Source of the DNA: JABCPE02 sp963530615
Lineage (GTDB): Bacteria > Bacteroidota > Bacteroidia > Flavobacteriales > Weeksellaceae
Direction: 5' to 3'
Length of the DNA: 64,000 nt
Assembly: GCA_963530615.1 (NCBI GenBank)
Contig: CAUSDX010000004.1
Span: 1-64,000 of the forward strand
The position numbers were made by a program, and so were the translations under genes. The notes under the pieces are model-generated. The model was given only the letters and a program-made list of their open reading frames with translations, ran no database searches and had not been told where the DNA came from. Within the stretch, counting starts at the first letter, position 1. Each line of letters begins with the position of its first letter. Shown here in pieces: positions 7,878 to 16,396 of this stretch.

Positions 7878-9920
7878 CTACTTTTTATCTACCATTAACA
7901 AAAACGCATACTCCAACGCTTCCTCTTTCAAGCTTTCAAACCTCCCAGACGCTCCACCATGCCCAGAAGTCATATCTGTTTTGAAGATTAATACATTATT
8001 ATCTTTTTTCAAGTCACGGAGTTTCGCCACCCATTTTGCAGGCTCCCAATACTGCACTTGACTATCGTGAAGACCTGTAGTTACCAACATATTAGGATAG
8101 CTATTCTCAGTAACATTATCATAAGGTGAATAGGATTTCATGTATTCATAATATTCTTTATCATTAGGATTTCCCCACTCGTCATACTCCCCTGTTGTCA
8201 GCGGAATACTCTCATCTAACATCGTTGTTACAACATCTACAAACGGAACTTGTACTACAATGCCATTGAACAACTCTGGCTCCTCATTTATAACGACTCC
8301 CATTAATAAACCACCTGCACTTCCTCCCATCGCATAGAGATGATTGGAGGATGTATAATTTTCTTTAATTAAAAACTTTGCTGCATCTATAAAATCATAA
8401 AAAGTATTTTTCTTTTTAAGCATTTTTCCATTTTCATACCAATCTCTCCCTAAATATTCACCACCACGAATATGAGCAATCGCATAAATAAAACCTCTAT
8501 CTAACAAGGACAATCTTATACTAGAAAAAGATGCATCTACCGTATGTCCATAACTTCCATAACCATACAATAATAATGGTGTTTTCTCACTCTTTGGCGT
8601 ATCTTTATGATATACTAAAGATATTGGTATTTTAGTTTCTCCATCACGAGAATCAGCCCATACCCTTTCCGAAATATAATTTTCACTTAAAAATTTTCCT
8701 CCTAAAACCTCTTGCTGTTTCAATAAACGAACAGTTTTTTCTCTCATATTATATTCATATGTAGAACTTGGCATCGTGAGTGAAGTATATCCATAACGCA
8801 AAATCTCCGTATCAAACTCCAAATTCAACCCAATATACGCCGTATAAGTAGGGTTATTGAATGGTAAATACCAAGAAGTTTTATTTTTATAATCAAAAAT
8901 ATTCAATTGCAACAAGCCTTTCTCCCTCTCTTCTAAAACTAAAAAGTTCTTAAAAATCTCAAAACCTTCTAACAAAACTTCTTCACGATGAGGAATAACC
9001 TCTACCCAATTCTCTTTATAAGGAGCATCAACCGATGTTTTTACTAATTTGAAATTATAATCCCCTCCTTCATTCGTTAAAATATAAAAATCATTTTCAT
9101 AATGTTCCACCGCATATTCTAGCCCTTCTTCTCTCGGCTGGACAATCTTCCATTCAGCAAAAACATCAGCAGCAGGAATAAAACGATGCTCATCTGAAAC
9201 CGTAGACGAACTCGCTACGAAAATATACTCCAAAGATTTGGTCTTAAACACCGATACATCAAAAGCCTCATCTTCTTCATGAAAAACCAAAACATCTTCT
9301 TCTTGGCTCGTTCCTAAACGATGTCTATAAATTTTATAAGCTCTCAAATGCTCATTCTTTTGAATATAGAAAAAATGTTCATTATCATTAGCCCAAACGA
9401 TTCGTCCAGTGGTATTTTCTAACTTTTCTTCTAATTTTTCTTTGGTTTTCAAATTTTGAATATGAATCGTATAAATTCTACGCCCAGTAATATCCTCAGA
9501 GTAAGCCATTATTTCATTATTTAACGAAATTGAAATTCCGCCAACATCGTAAAAATCATGCCCATCTGCTAATATATTCACATCTAACAAAAGCTCCTCT
9601 TCGTTTTCTTGACTCTGATACTTTCGGGTAAAAATAGGATATTCCGACCCCTTTTCATAACGCGTTATATACCAATATTCATTGAAAAAATAAGGCAAAC
9701 TTTCATCATCTTCCTTATAACGAGATTTCATCTCCTCAAACAGCTCCCTTTGGAGTAATTCTGTGTCTTTCATTACGAAATCACAATAAGAATTTTCTTG
9801 CTCCAAATACTGAATAACTTCTGGATTTTCTCTCTCATTGAGCCAATAATACGGGTCTATTCTTACTTCTCCATGAGCTGTAAGCTTTTTATTTATTTTT
9901 TTTGCTTTTGGAATGTCCAT
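7878..9920 (-). CDS. ptrB: Oligopeptidase B-type serine peptidase (S9)
   Basis: The 680-residue enzyme cuts oligopeptides, in this family usually after basic residues. The N-terminal two thirds form the beta-propeller (begins KINKKLTAHGEVRIDPYYWL). The C-terminal alpha/beta-hydrolase holds the nucleophile in MGGSAGGLLMG, the Asp in TTGLHDSQV and the His in TSGHGGASGRFE. A GTG at 9950 gives 10 extra residues, but the ATG at 9920 fits the family start. There is no signal peptide, so it is cytosolic or periplasmic by an unseen route. It stands alone between unrelated units. Oligopeptidase B is preferred over prolyl oligopeptidase because of the GLHDSQV and GHGGASGRFE signatures. Confidence 0.85.
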   Translation of the reverse strand: MDIPKAKKINKKLTAHGEVRIDPYYWLNERENPEVIQYLEQENSYCDFVMKDTELLQRELFEEMKSRYKEDDESLPYFFNEYWYITRYEKGSEYPIFTRKYQSQENEEELLLDVNILADGHDFYDVGGISISLNNEIMAYSEDITGRRIYTIHIQNLKTKEKLEEKLENTTGRIVWANDNEHFFYIQKNEHLRAYKIYRHRLGTSQEEDVLVFHEEDEAFDVSVFKTKSLEYIFVASSSTVSDEHRFIPAADVFAEWKIVQPREEGLEYAVEHYENDFYILTNEGGDYNFKLVKTSVDAPYKENWVEVIPHREEVLLEGFEIFKNFLVLEEREKGLLQLNIFDYKNKTSWYLPFNNPTYTAYIGLNLEFDTEILRYGYTSLTMPSSTYEYNMREKTVRLLKQQEVLGGKFLSENYISERVWADSRDGETKIPISLVYHKDTPKSEKTPLLLYGYGSYGHTVDASFSSIRLSLLDRGFIYAIAHIRGGEYLGRDWYENGKMLKKKNTFYDFIDAAKFLIKENYTSSNHLYAMGGSAGGLLMGVVINEEPELFNGIVVQVPFVDVVTTMLDESIPLTTGEYDEWGNPNDKEYYEYMKSYSPYDNVTENSYPNMLVTTGLHDSQVQYWEPAKWVAKLRDLKKDNNVLIFKTDMTSGHGGASGRFESLKEEALEYAFLLMVDKK

Positions 9921-10002
9921 TTCAATTATTAAATTATTTAAATTAAACACAAGACAAAAATGACAAACATATTTAAATTCTTCCTTTCATCTAAAAAAGA
10001 CA

Positions 10003-10030
10003 ACATCTCCCCTATCAATAGAGAAGATGT
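10003..10030 (-). terminator. Terminator after hemD
   Basis: A 13-bp stem with G-U wobbles (10003-10015 with 10018-10030), followed on the minus strand by a six-T run near 9993-9998. Confidence 0.6.
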
Positions 10031-10067
10031 GTAGTCCCATAAATACTATTCATAAAAATTTTTATCT

Positions 10068-10802
10068 CTAATTCCCCAAAAATCTCTCTATTGCCATAGC
10101 CATAGATGGAGTTTCTTTCGTTGGAGCCATTACATCTACCCTTAACCCTGCTTCTTCCGCCGCTAGTAAAGTTCCTTGCCCGAAAACACCTATTTTCATT
10201 TCTCCCTGCTCAAAATTTTCAAAATTCTTAAACAAAGATTTTATTCCCTGCGGACTAAAAAACACTATCATATCATAGCTTTTCAAGTCCAAATCAGAGA
10301 CATCACTACTTACTGTTTTATACATGATTGCCTTTGTCCAATCTATCCCTGCTTTATTTAAAATATTAGGAATATCATCTCCCATGACATCAGAACAAGG
10401 CAAAAGATACTTCTCTGAAGGATATTTCTTAAATAAAGGCAACATATCTGCCACCGTCTTCCCTCCAAAACTAATTTTTCTCTTTCTATATACAATGTGT
10501 TTTTGAAGATAATTCGCTACAGCTTCAGACTGACAAATATACCTCATACTATCTGGTACTTGAAAACGAAGTTCTTCCGCTAATCTAAAATAATGGTCTA
10601 TCGCTCCTCTACTTGTAAAAATAACTCCTGTATATTGAGAAATATCCACTTTTTGCAACCGAAACTCTCTCGCTTCTACACCAGCTACCTCTATGAAAGA
10701 ACGAAAATCTATCTTTACTTTTTCTTTCTTTACAATCTCTGAATAAGGAGAAGACTCTATATTAGGAGCTGGTTGAGATACCAAAATTGACTTCACTTTC
10801 AT
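10068..10802 (-). CDS. hemD: Uroporphyrinogen-III synthase
   Basis: Closes and isomerises hydroxymethylbilane to uroporphyrinogen III in haem synthesis. The 244-residue protein shows the family's weak but typical pattern: an N-terminal SQP segment, VIFTSRGAIDHYFRLA (about 58-73), LLPCSDVMGDDIP (about 133-145), and YDMIVFFSPQGIKSLF (about 175-190). The family has few invariant residues, so the call rests on the overall pattern. It lies downstream of the DUF4271 gene by 21 nt in the same direction. I recall that pairing from other Flavobacteriia. Endogenous haem synthesis exists alongside the hmu uptake locus at 18-27 kb. Confidence 0.88.
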   Translation of the reverse strand: MKVKSILVSQPAPNIESSPYSEIVKKEKVKIDFRSFIEVAGVEAREFRLQKVDISQYTGVIFTSRGAIDHYFRLAEELRFQVPDSMRYICQSEAVANYLQKHIVYRKRKISFGGKTVADMLPLFKKYPSEKYLLPCSDVMGDDIPNILNKAGIDWTKAIMYKTVSSDVSDLDLKSYDMIVFFSPQGIKSLFKNFENFEQGEMKIGVFGQGTLLAAEEAGLRVDVMAPTKETPSMAMAIERFLGN

Positions 10803-10823
10803 CTCTATAGTTTCAAAATTATT

Positions 10824-11468
10824 TTATGCTAAAAATATAAATTTCCAAACAGCCAATAAAGGTAAAATTTGGAGCGTGCAAATATACAAAATTTTATAAT
10901 ACCATTCCCTAGGCAACGGCTTATCCTTATGAAAAATATAAAAAGTAATTTTACTAATAAACAGCAACACCATTAAAATTAAATAGTAAATAAAAAATCC
11001 TTGCCTATCTATAGGAAAATAATAATGGATAATACATAAAACCATCAATAACAAAGATTGAAGAAAATAAAATTTTTGAGCAACAAAACCTAATACTAAA
11101 TACTTTTGTGCCTGTCCAATCCCCTTATAAAACAATGCCGTAAATACAGATTTCACAAAATAAAACAGCAGTAAAACACCAAGCATTACCCCCATTTTAT
11201 TCGGTACAAAACCATCAATATCAAAATTCAAAACAAAACGAGGTACCAAAGGAATATATTGAGAAAACAATACTGACAAAACCGCAATATATCCCACACT
11301 GATTCCCAACCAGCACAGAAATAAATTCTGAATCTCTTTATAATCCTGTCGTAAATATTCCCCAATAGATTGTCCTCTCTGCAAACCATTAAACAAAGCC
11401 AAATACATTGCAATAATAACAAGCACTACTAAAATCACCCAATCATAATTTTCTACTATTCGTATCAT
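10824..11468 (-). CDS. DUF4271 integral membrane protein
   Basis: The 214-residue protein has about seven hydrophobic segments and no signal peptide. Length, topology and place next to hemD fit the DUF4271 family of Bacteroidota, whose function is unknown. Motifs of note are the GIGQAQKYLVLGFVAQKFYF segment in the middle and the HKDKPLPREWYYKILYICTL block near the C-terminus, which I recall as the most conserved part. It is the first gene of a leftward pair with hemD and faces the spacer with DnaA-box-like sites. Confidence 0.75.
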   Translation of the reverse strand: MIRIVENYDWVILVVLVIIAMYLALFNGLQRGQSIGEYLRQDYKEIQNLFLCWLGISVGYIAVLSVLFSQYIPLVPRFVLNFDIDGFVPNKMGVMLGVLLLFYFVKSVFTALFYKGIGQAQKYLVLGFVAQKFYFLQSLLLMVLCIIHYYFPIDRQGFFIYYLILMVLLFISKITFYIFHKDKPLPREWYYKILYICTLQILPLLAVWKFIFLA

Positions 11469-11852
11469 CTTTATATCTTATTTTCACACTTTTAAACAGA
11501 CTATAATACACCAAAAAAAATTCTATAACTACTACAATTTACCTTCCTCTTTATCCACAAGCACTTTTTGCTATGCTAAGGCTATTTTTGCCAAAATCAT
11601 AACTTTCTCTCAAAAATAATCTATTTTATAATTTTCCACAAAAAGCATACTTCCCTACCAACCTCCGCAAAGATAAAAATAATCCCTATATCTCTTTCCA
11701 CAAACACAGAATAAAGAAATCTCTTATTTGTTTCTCCCTATCAATTTTATGTTAAATTTTCTTCAATAATAACATTTTATCAATCTTTTTTAGATACTTT
11801 TGCGAATTGAAATAATTTTACTTTTAGATAAGTTCACCTTTCATCATTAAGC
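11469..11852. other. Divergent spacer with DnaA-box-like sites
   Basis: This 384-bp AT-rich spacer separates divergent genes. It holds one perfect DnaA box, TTATCCACA (11551-11559), one TTTTCCACA (11632-11640) and one near match CTTTCCACA (11694-11702), all in the same orientation. It also has a -7 promoter box TACTTTTG (11795-11802) for the rightward genes, TATTTTTG at 11583-11590, and a leftward -7 box (TATCTTTG on the minus strand, 11668-11675). No open frame of note is present. It could be part of an origin of replication or only a regulatory spacer. A further perfect box occurs by chance inside hmuS, so the evidence is limited. Confidence 0.35.
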
Positions 11853-12569
11853 ATGAAAAAACTAGTTATTATTCCTACATACAATGAAAAGGAAAATATA
11901 CAGAAAATCATTTCTGCTGTTTTCTCTTTAAAACAAAACTTTCACATCTTGGTAGTGGATGATTCATCACCAGATGGCACTTCGGATATTGTAAAAACCT
12001 TACAAACCCAATATCCTAACCAGCTTCATCTAAAGATCAGAAACACCAAAGATGGACTTGGCAAGGCTTATTTATATGGATTTCATTGGGCTTTAAATCA
12101 TAACTACGATTATATTTTTGAAATGGATGCCGATTTCTCACATAACCCCAATGATTTACCTAGATTATTTGAAGCTTGTAAAAATGGAGATATGAGCATC
12201 GGTTCAAGATACTGCAAAGGAGTCAATGTTGTAAATTGGCCTATGAGTAGAGTTCTACTGTCCTTTTTTGCCTCTAAATATGTAAGATTTATTCTGGATA
12301 TTCCCATTCATGATACAACAGCTGGATTTATCTGCTTTTCTAAATATGCCTTGGAAAATATAGACTTAGATAAGATTAAATTAAAAGGCTATGGTTTCCA
12401 AATAGAAATGAAATATAGAGCCTACAAAAAAGGACTAAAAATAAAAGAGATTCCTATCATTTTTACCGACCGTACACAAGGAGAATCTAAAATGAATGGT
12501 GGTATTATCAAGGAAGCCATTTTTGGAGTTATTAATTTGAAAATCAAATCTATTTTAGGAAAATTATAA
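11853..12569 (+). CDS. Polyprenol monophosphomannose synthase-like GT2
   Basis: The 238-residue glycosyltransferase (GT2, GT-A fold) transfers a sugar, probably mannose, from a nucleotide sugar to a polyprenyl phosphate on the cytoplasmic face of the membrane. The N-terminal strand VIIPTYNEKENI, the nucleotide-binding VVDDSSPDGTSDIV (about 35-48) and the metal-binding MDADFSHNP (DxD region near 92-100) match DPM1/Ppm1-type enzymes. There is no C-terminal membrane domain, again as in that group. It opens a rightward block with DUF4296, tgt and lptG, spaced by 4, 15 and 25 nt. The product could feed protein O-glycosylation or lipid modification. The donor sugar cannot be told from sequence. Confidence 0.85.
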   Translation: MKKLVIIPTYNEKENIQKIISAVFSLKQNFHILVVDDSSPDGTSDIVKTLQTQYPNQLHLKIRNTKDGLGKAYLYGFHWALNHNYDYIFEMDADFSHNPNDLPRLFEACKNGDMSIGSRYCKGVNVVNWPMSRVLLSFFASKYVRFILDIPIHDTTAGFICFSKYALENIDLDKIKLKGYGFQIEMKYRAYKKGLKIKEIPIIFTDRTQGESKMNGGIIKEAIFGVINLKIKSILGKL

Positions 12570-12573
12570 CTAC

Positions 12574-12900
12574 ATGAAAAAAAAAATGATTTTATGGGCA
12601 TGGATATTATTCCACTCATGTTATGCCCCTACTAAATATCCCGAAAAAAAACTAAACAAAGATGAAATGGCAGAAATCATCGCCGATTTGGCAATTTATA
12701 ACCAAAGTTATATCGTTGATGATAAAATCAATTTAGATGAAACCGACCGCTTTGTATTACAAAAACATCATATTACAGCAAAAGACTTTCAAGAAAACTA
12801 CGAGTTTTACACCTTCACACCATCAAGTTTAGATGAGATTTTTAACAAGGCAAAGAAAATTATCAGAAAGAAAGACCCGAATTTAAAATTTGAAAATTAA
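12574..12900 (+). CDS. DUF4296 lipoprotein
   Basis: The 108-residue protein has a short signal ending in a lipobox-like cysteine (LFHSCYAP, Cys16) and one helical domain with the pattern MAEIIADLAIYNQSY and YEFYTFTPSSLDEIFNKA, which fits DUF4296. Its function is unknown. As I recall, it is usually encoded between the polyprenol-phosphate sugar synthase and tgt genes in Flavobacteriia, as here. The start lies 4 nt after the stop of the GT2 gene, so translation may be coupled. Confidence 0.75.
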   Translation: MKKKMILWAWILFHSCYAPTKYPEKKLNKDEMAEIIADLAIYNQSYIVDDKINLDETDRFVLQKHHITAKDFQENYEFYTFTPSSLDEIFNKAKKIIRKKDPNLKFEN

Positions 12901-12915
12901 AATATAACACAAAAA

Positions 12916-14049
12916 ATGTATACCTTTTTTAACATAGAAAAAACAACCTGCGGAAAGGCCAGAGCAGGGAAAATCACCACCGACCACGGAGAAATTCAAA
13001 CTCCTATTTTTATGCCTGTGGGAACAGTAGCAAGTGTAAAAACAGTACATCAACACGAACTAGAAGAAGATATTAAAGCTCAAATTATTTTAGGAAATAC
13101 TTATCATCTTTATTTGAGACCTGGCATGGATACAATGCAAAAAGCTGGTGGTCTTCATAAATTTATGAATTGGCATAAACCAATCCTTACCGATAGCGGT
13201 GGCTACCAAGTTTTTTCTCTATCTGATAGCCGAAAAATGAGCGAAGAAGGAGTAAAATTCAAATCTCACATAGACGGAAGTTATCATTTTATTTCTCCTG
13301 AAAAATCAATGGAAATTCAGCGACAAATAGGAGCAGATATCTTCATGGCTTTTGATGAATGCACACCTTTTCCTTGTGAATATAATCAAGCAAAACTATC
13401 CATGGAACTTACCCATCGTTGGCTCAAAAGATGTATTGATTGGACAAAAACTCATGAAGAAATTTATACTCATAAACAAAATCTTTTTCCTATCGTGCAA
13501 GGGTCTATTTATCATGATTTGAGAAAAATATCGGCAGAAAATATTGCAGAAGCAGGAGCGGTAGGTAATGCCATTGGTGGATTATCCGTAGGTGAGCCAG
13601 AAGAAATCATGTATGAAATCACCGACATCGTTACTGATATTTTACCCAAAGAAAAACCAAGATACCTTATGGGGGTAGGAACTCCTTGGAACATATTAGA
13701 GAGTATCGGCAATGGAATAGATATGATGGATTGTGTGATGCCAACTAGAAATGCTAGAAACGCTATGCTCTTTACTTGGCAAGGAGTAATGAATATGAAA
13801 AACTTAAAATGGAAAGATGACTTCTCTCCATTAGATGAGTTTGGAACAAGTTTCGTAGATAGAGAATACAGCAAAGCCTATGTAAGACACCTTTTTGTAT
13901 CAAAAGAGTATTTAGCAAAACAAATCGCATCTATACATAATTTAGCTTTTTATTTGGATTTAGTAAAAGTTGCCCGAGAGCATATTCTCGCAGGAGATTT
14001 TTACGAATGGAAAACTCAAGTCATTCCACAACTGAAACAAAGACTATAA
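12916..14049 (+). CDS. tgt: Queuine tRNA-ribosyltransferase lacking the zinc cysteines
   Basis: Exchanges guanine-34 of GUN-anticodon tRNAs for a queuosine precursor. The 377 residues contain DSGGYQVFSLSD (from Asp93, general acid/base), GGLSVGEPEE, and MDCVMPTRNARN with the likely nucleophile Asp272. Most bacterial TGTs bind structural zinc through a CxCxxC...H set after the PLD motif. Here that stretch (about 303-325, PLDEFGTSFVDREYSKAY) has no cysteine, although the later His in ASIHNL is kept. I remember the same loss in other Flavobacteriia, so the enzyme is probably active with a zinc-free or rebuilt site. It sits in the GT2-DUF4296-tgt-lptG row. Confidence 0.93.
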   Translation: MYTFFNIEKTTCGKARAGKITTDHGEIQTPIFMPVGTVASVKTVHQHELEEDIKAQIILGNTYHLYLRPGMDTMQKAGGLHKFMNWHKPILTDSGGYQVFSLSDSRKMSEEGVKFKSHIDGSYHFISPEKSMEIQRQIGADIFMAFDECTPFPCEYNQAKLSMELTHRWLKRCIDWTKTHEEIYTHKQNLFPIVQGSIYHDLRKISAENIAEAGAVGNAIGGLSVGEPEEIMYEITDIVTDILPKEKPRYLMGVGTPWNILESIGNGIDMMDCVMPTRNARNAMLFTWQGVMNMKNLKWKDDFSPLDEFGTSFVDREYSKAYVRHLFVSKEYLAKQIASIHNLAFYLDLVKVAREHILAGDFYEWKTQVIPQLKQRL

Positions 14050-14074
14050 AACATCTATTAAATTGATTTACAAA

Positions 14075-15169
14075 ATGGGCATTATAGACCGATATATCAT
14101 CAAGAAATACATTGGAACTCTAACCTTCATGTTACTACTGCTTACTATCGTAGTAATAGTGATAGATGTCCAATCTAAAACCCCAAGGATAGAAAGCAAT
14201 GGTTTTACTATTGGCTATTTCCTAATTAATTTCTATCCTTATTGGATGTTATATTTAATACTTACCTTCATGTCCATTTTGGTATTTGTTTCTATCATTC
14301 TTTTTACTTCTCAAATGGCAAATAATACAGAAATTGTAGCGATTATAGGTAGTGGTACAAGTTTTCATCGTTTTGCTCGCCCATATTTCTTTTCGGCAGG
14401 ATTTCTTATGCTATTGACATTAGGAATCAACCATCTTATTTTACCTTGGGCCAATGAAAAGAAAAACGAACTAATCATCTATACATTTAATAGCCGGGAT
14501 AGAGAAAAATACACTGAATTAACCTCCATTGCCACTCAACTTTCGGCTACAGAATACATTTTTATTAATAATTATCATCAAAAAAACCAACAAGGCTCTG
14601 GATATATGTATCAAAAATTTGATAAAAATAAAAAATTGATACATCAAATTATTGCCGCTGATGTGCATTGGAATAAAAAATCTAAACAATTTATCCTTAA
14701 CAACTATTTAGAAAAATCTATCGATAAGAGTAACTCTGAAAAACTCTCTCATGGAGAAAAAATGGAACAAGATTTTAAACTATCTCCCGAAGAGCTGTTT
14801 CCCAACGATTTACAAGCAGAAAATAAAAACACCATAGAATTATTGGATTTTATTAAACGAGAACAAGCTAAAGGCAATCAAAACCTCAATTCTTACCTAA
14901 ATGAACTCCATCAAAGAACCTCTATGCCTGTTTCTATTTTTATTTTAAGCATTCTAGCTTTGTCTATTTCTTCCGTAAAAAAAAGAGGGGGAATTGGACT
15001 CAATTTAGCTATAGGTATCGTGATTGCATTTGCGTTTATTTTTTCATTCGAAATCCTAAAAATAGCTTCATCTAACCAAACTATTCCCCCACTTTTAGCC
15101 ATGTGGCTTCCTAATATTTTATTCGGAAGTTTAGCACTATATCTTTACATGAAGAGAGCGAATCAATAG
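14075..15169 (+). CDS. lptG: LptF/LptG-family lipopolysaccharide export permease
   Basis: The 364-residue inner-membrane protein belongs to the YjgP/YjgQ family, which moves LPS from the inner membrane to the LptC/A bridge. Three membrane segments lie N-terminally (about 15-120), a periplasmic beta-jellyroll region sits in the middle, and three segments lie at the C-terminus. Markers are IIDRYIIKKYIGT at the start and PVSIFILSILALSIS followed by KKRGGIGLNLAIG near 290-315. A TTG at 14063 gives four more codons, but the ATG at 14075 fits the family. It ends the rightward row after tgt. LptF versus LptG is uncertain. Confidence 0.8.
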   Translation: MGIIDRYIIKKYIGTLTFMLLLLTIVVIVIDVQSKTPRIESNGFTIGYFLINFYPYWMLYLILTFMSILVFVSIILFTSQMANNTEIVAIIGSGTSFHRFARPYFFSAGFLMLLTLGINHLILPWANEKKNELIIYTFNSRDREKYTELTSIATQLSATEYIFINNYHQKNQQGSGYMYQKFDKNKKLIHQIIAADVHWNKKSKQFILNNYLEKSIDKSNSEKLSHGEKMEQDFKLSPEELFPNDLQAENKNTIELLDFIKREQAKGNQNLNSYLNELHQRTSMPVSIFILSILALSISSVKKRGGIGLNLAIGIVIAFAFIFSFEILKIASSNQTIPPLLAMWLPNILFGSLALYLYMKRANQ

Positions 15170-15185
15170 AAAGCAAAAAAATACT

Positions 15186-15905
15186 TCAATATAATAATTC
15201 TATCTCTTTATGATAAAACTTTCTTAATCCTTCATTTTCTAATTCCACCCAAAGAAAGCCATATTTATCTACCCTCCGTATAATGCCATTTTGTCTCAAT
15301 CCTTGAATTTCAAAAACAGAAACCTGGTCTTTTCTAAATAAATTTTGATTAAATTCATCTAAAATTTGACTATTTGTAAAACTCTCAAAAAGATGTTTTA
15401 TTAAAAACCCATGCATCTCTTTTGTCCATTGCTCTAAATTAAAAGAGCCCCCTATTTGAGTAAATATAGAACCTGCCTTAGGTAAATTATAAAATTTTTC
15501 TTGTAAAATATTAATACCTATACCCACAATAAAAAATTCTTTCTTTGCTATTTTTTTTCTCTCAATTAGCATTCCTGAAACTTTTTTCCCTAACAAAATA
15601 ATATCATTCGGCCATTTTACTTGCGTTTGTTTCTCTGTCTTTTTGGCAATAAATCGCCGTAAAATATTTGCGGTATGAAAATTGAACAAGTGATGAGACA
15701 TGCTTATTCTTTCGCTCAAAAATGCTATAGAAAAAGCCAAATTTTGATACGGAACCACTTCCCAAACATTACCATATTGACCTCTCCCTTTGGTTTGGTC
15801 AAAGGTATAAAGCGTTTGCGTATCTTCCTTTTTTAATTCTCCTAAATGATGTAAAATTTCATCATTAGTGGAAGGACATTGAGAGACGGACAGAATTTTA
15901 TGCAT
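15186..15905 (-). CDS. birA: Biotin--[acetyl-CoA-carboxylase] ligase
   Basis: Attaches biotin to the biotin carboxyl carrier protein through biotinyl-AMP. The 239-residue protein has only the catalytic and C-terminal domains. The N-terminal DNA-binding repressor domain of E. coli BirA is absent, as usual in Bacteroidota. Visible motifs are SQCPSTNDEI near the start, TKGRGQYGNVWE (biotin loop, about 39-50), QVKWPNDIIL and GIGINI. It is convergent with lptG and divergent from rsfS. AccA, which works in the same pathway, is encoded at 42.9 kb. Confidence 0.9.
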   Translation of the reverse strand: MHKILSVSQCPSTNDEILHHLGELKKEDTQTLYTFDQTKGRGQYGNVWEVVPYQNLAFSIAFLSERISMSHHLFNFHTANILRRFIAKKTEKQTQVKWPNDIILLGKKVSGMLIERKKIAKKEFFIVGIGINILQEKFYNLPKAGSIFTQIGGSFNLEQWTKEMHGFLIKHLFESFTNSQILDEFNQNLFRKDQVSVFEIQGLRQNGIIRRVDKYGFLWVELENEGLRKFYHKEIELLY

Positions 15906-16008
15906 TTTAAGAAAATTTTATCATGCATATTTACGAAAAAAAAGAGATTTTCTATAAAAAAAGAATAACTTTGCAGAATTACACATCTAATTCAATCATC
16001 ATAGATTT

Positions 16009-16389
16009 ATGAATAAAAACTTAGAAAAACAAGCGTTAATAGAAAAAATCATTGAAGCAATTCAAGATACACAAGGAGAAAATATTAAAATTTTGGACCT
16101 TACTCACATTGAAAACTCTGTGGCAGATTATTTTATAATTTGCAGTGCTAACTCTAACACTCAAGTAAGTGCTATCGCAGGAAATATAGAAAAAAAAGTA
16201 AGAAATGAACTCAAAGACCGTCCGTGGCATGTAGAAGGCTCCGAAAATGCAATGTGGGTTTTAGTAGATTATGTTTCCGTGGTAGTACATGTATTCCAAA
16301 AGCATATCCGTGATTTCTATGATATAGAAGATCTCTGGAGCGATGCAAAAATAACAGAAATAAAAGACCAAAACAATTATTTTAATTAA
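16009..16389 (+). CDS. rsfS: Ribosomal silencing factor RsfS
   Basis: Binds L14 of the 50S subunit and blocks subunit joining when nutrients are short. The 126-residue product has the family's marks: ADYFIICSANSNTQVSAIA (about 39-57), RPWHVEG, WVLVDYVSVVVHVFQ and REFYDIEDLW-type end (here RDFYDIEDLW). A -7 box TAACTTTG lies at 15966-15973. The ftsH start follows 7 nt after its stop, so the two are cotranscribed. Identification is secure. Confidence 0.95.
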   Translation: MNKNLEKQALIEKIIEAIQDTQGENIKILDLTHIENSVADYFIICSANSNTQVSAIAGNIEKKVRNELKDRPWHVEGSENAMWVLVDYVSVVVHVFQKHIRDFYDIEDLWSDAKITEIKDQNNYFN

Positions 16390-16396
16390 GAACAAA

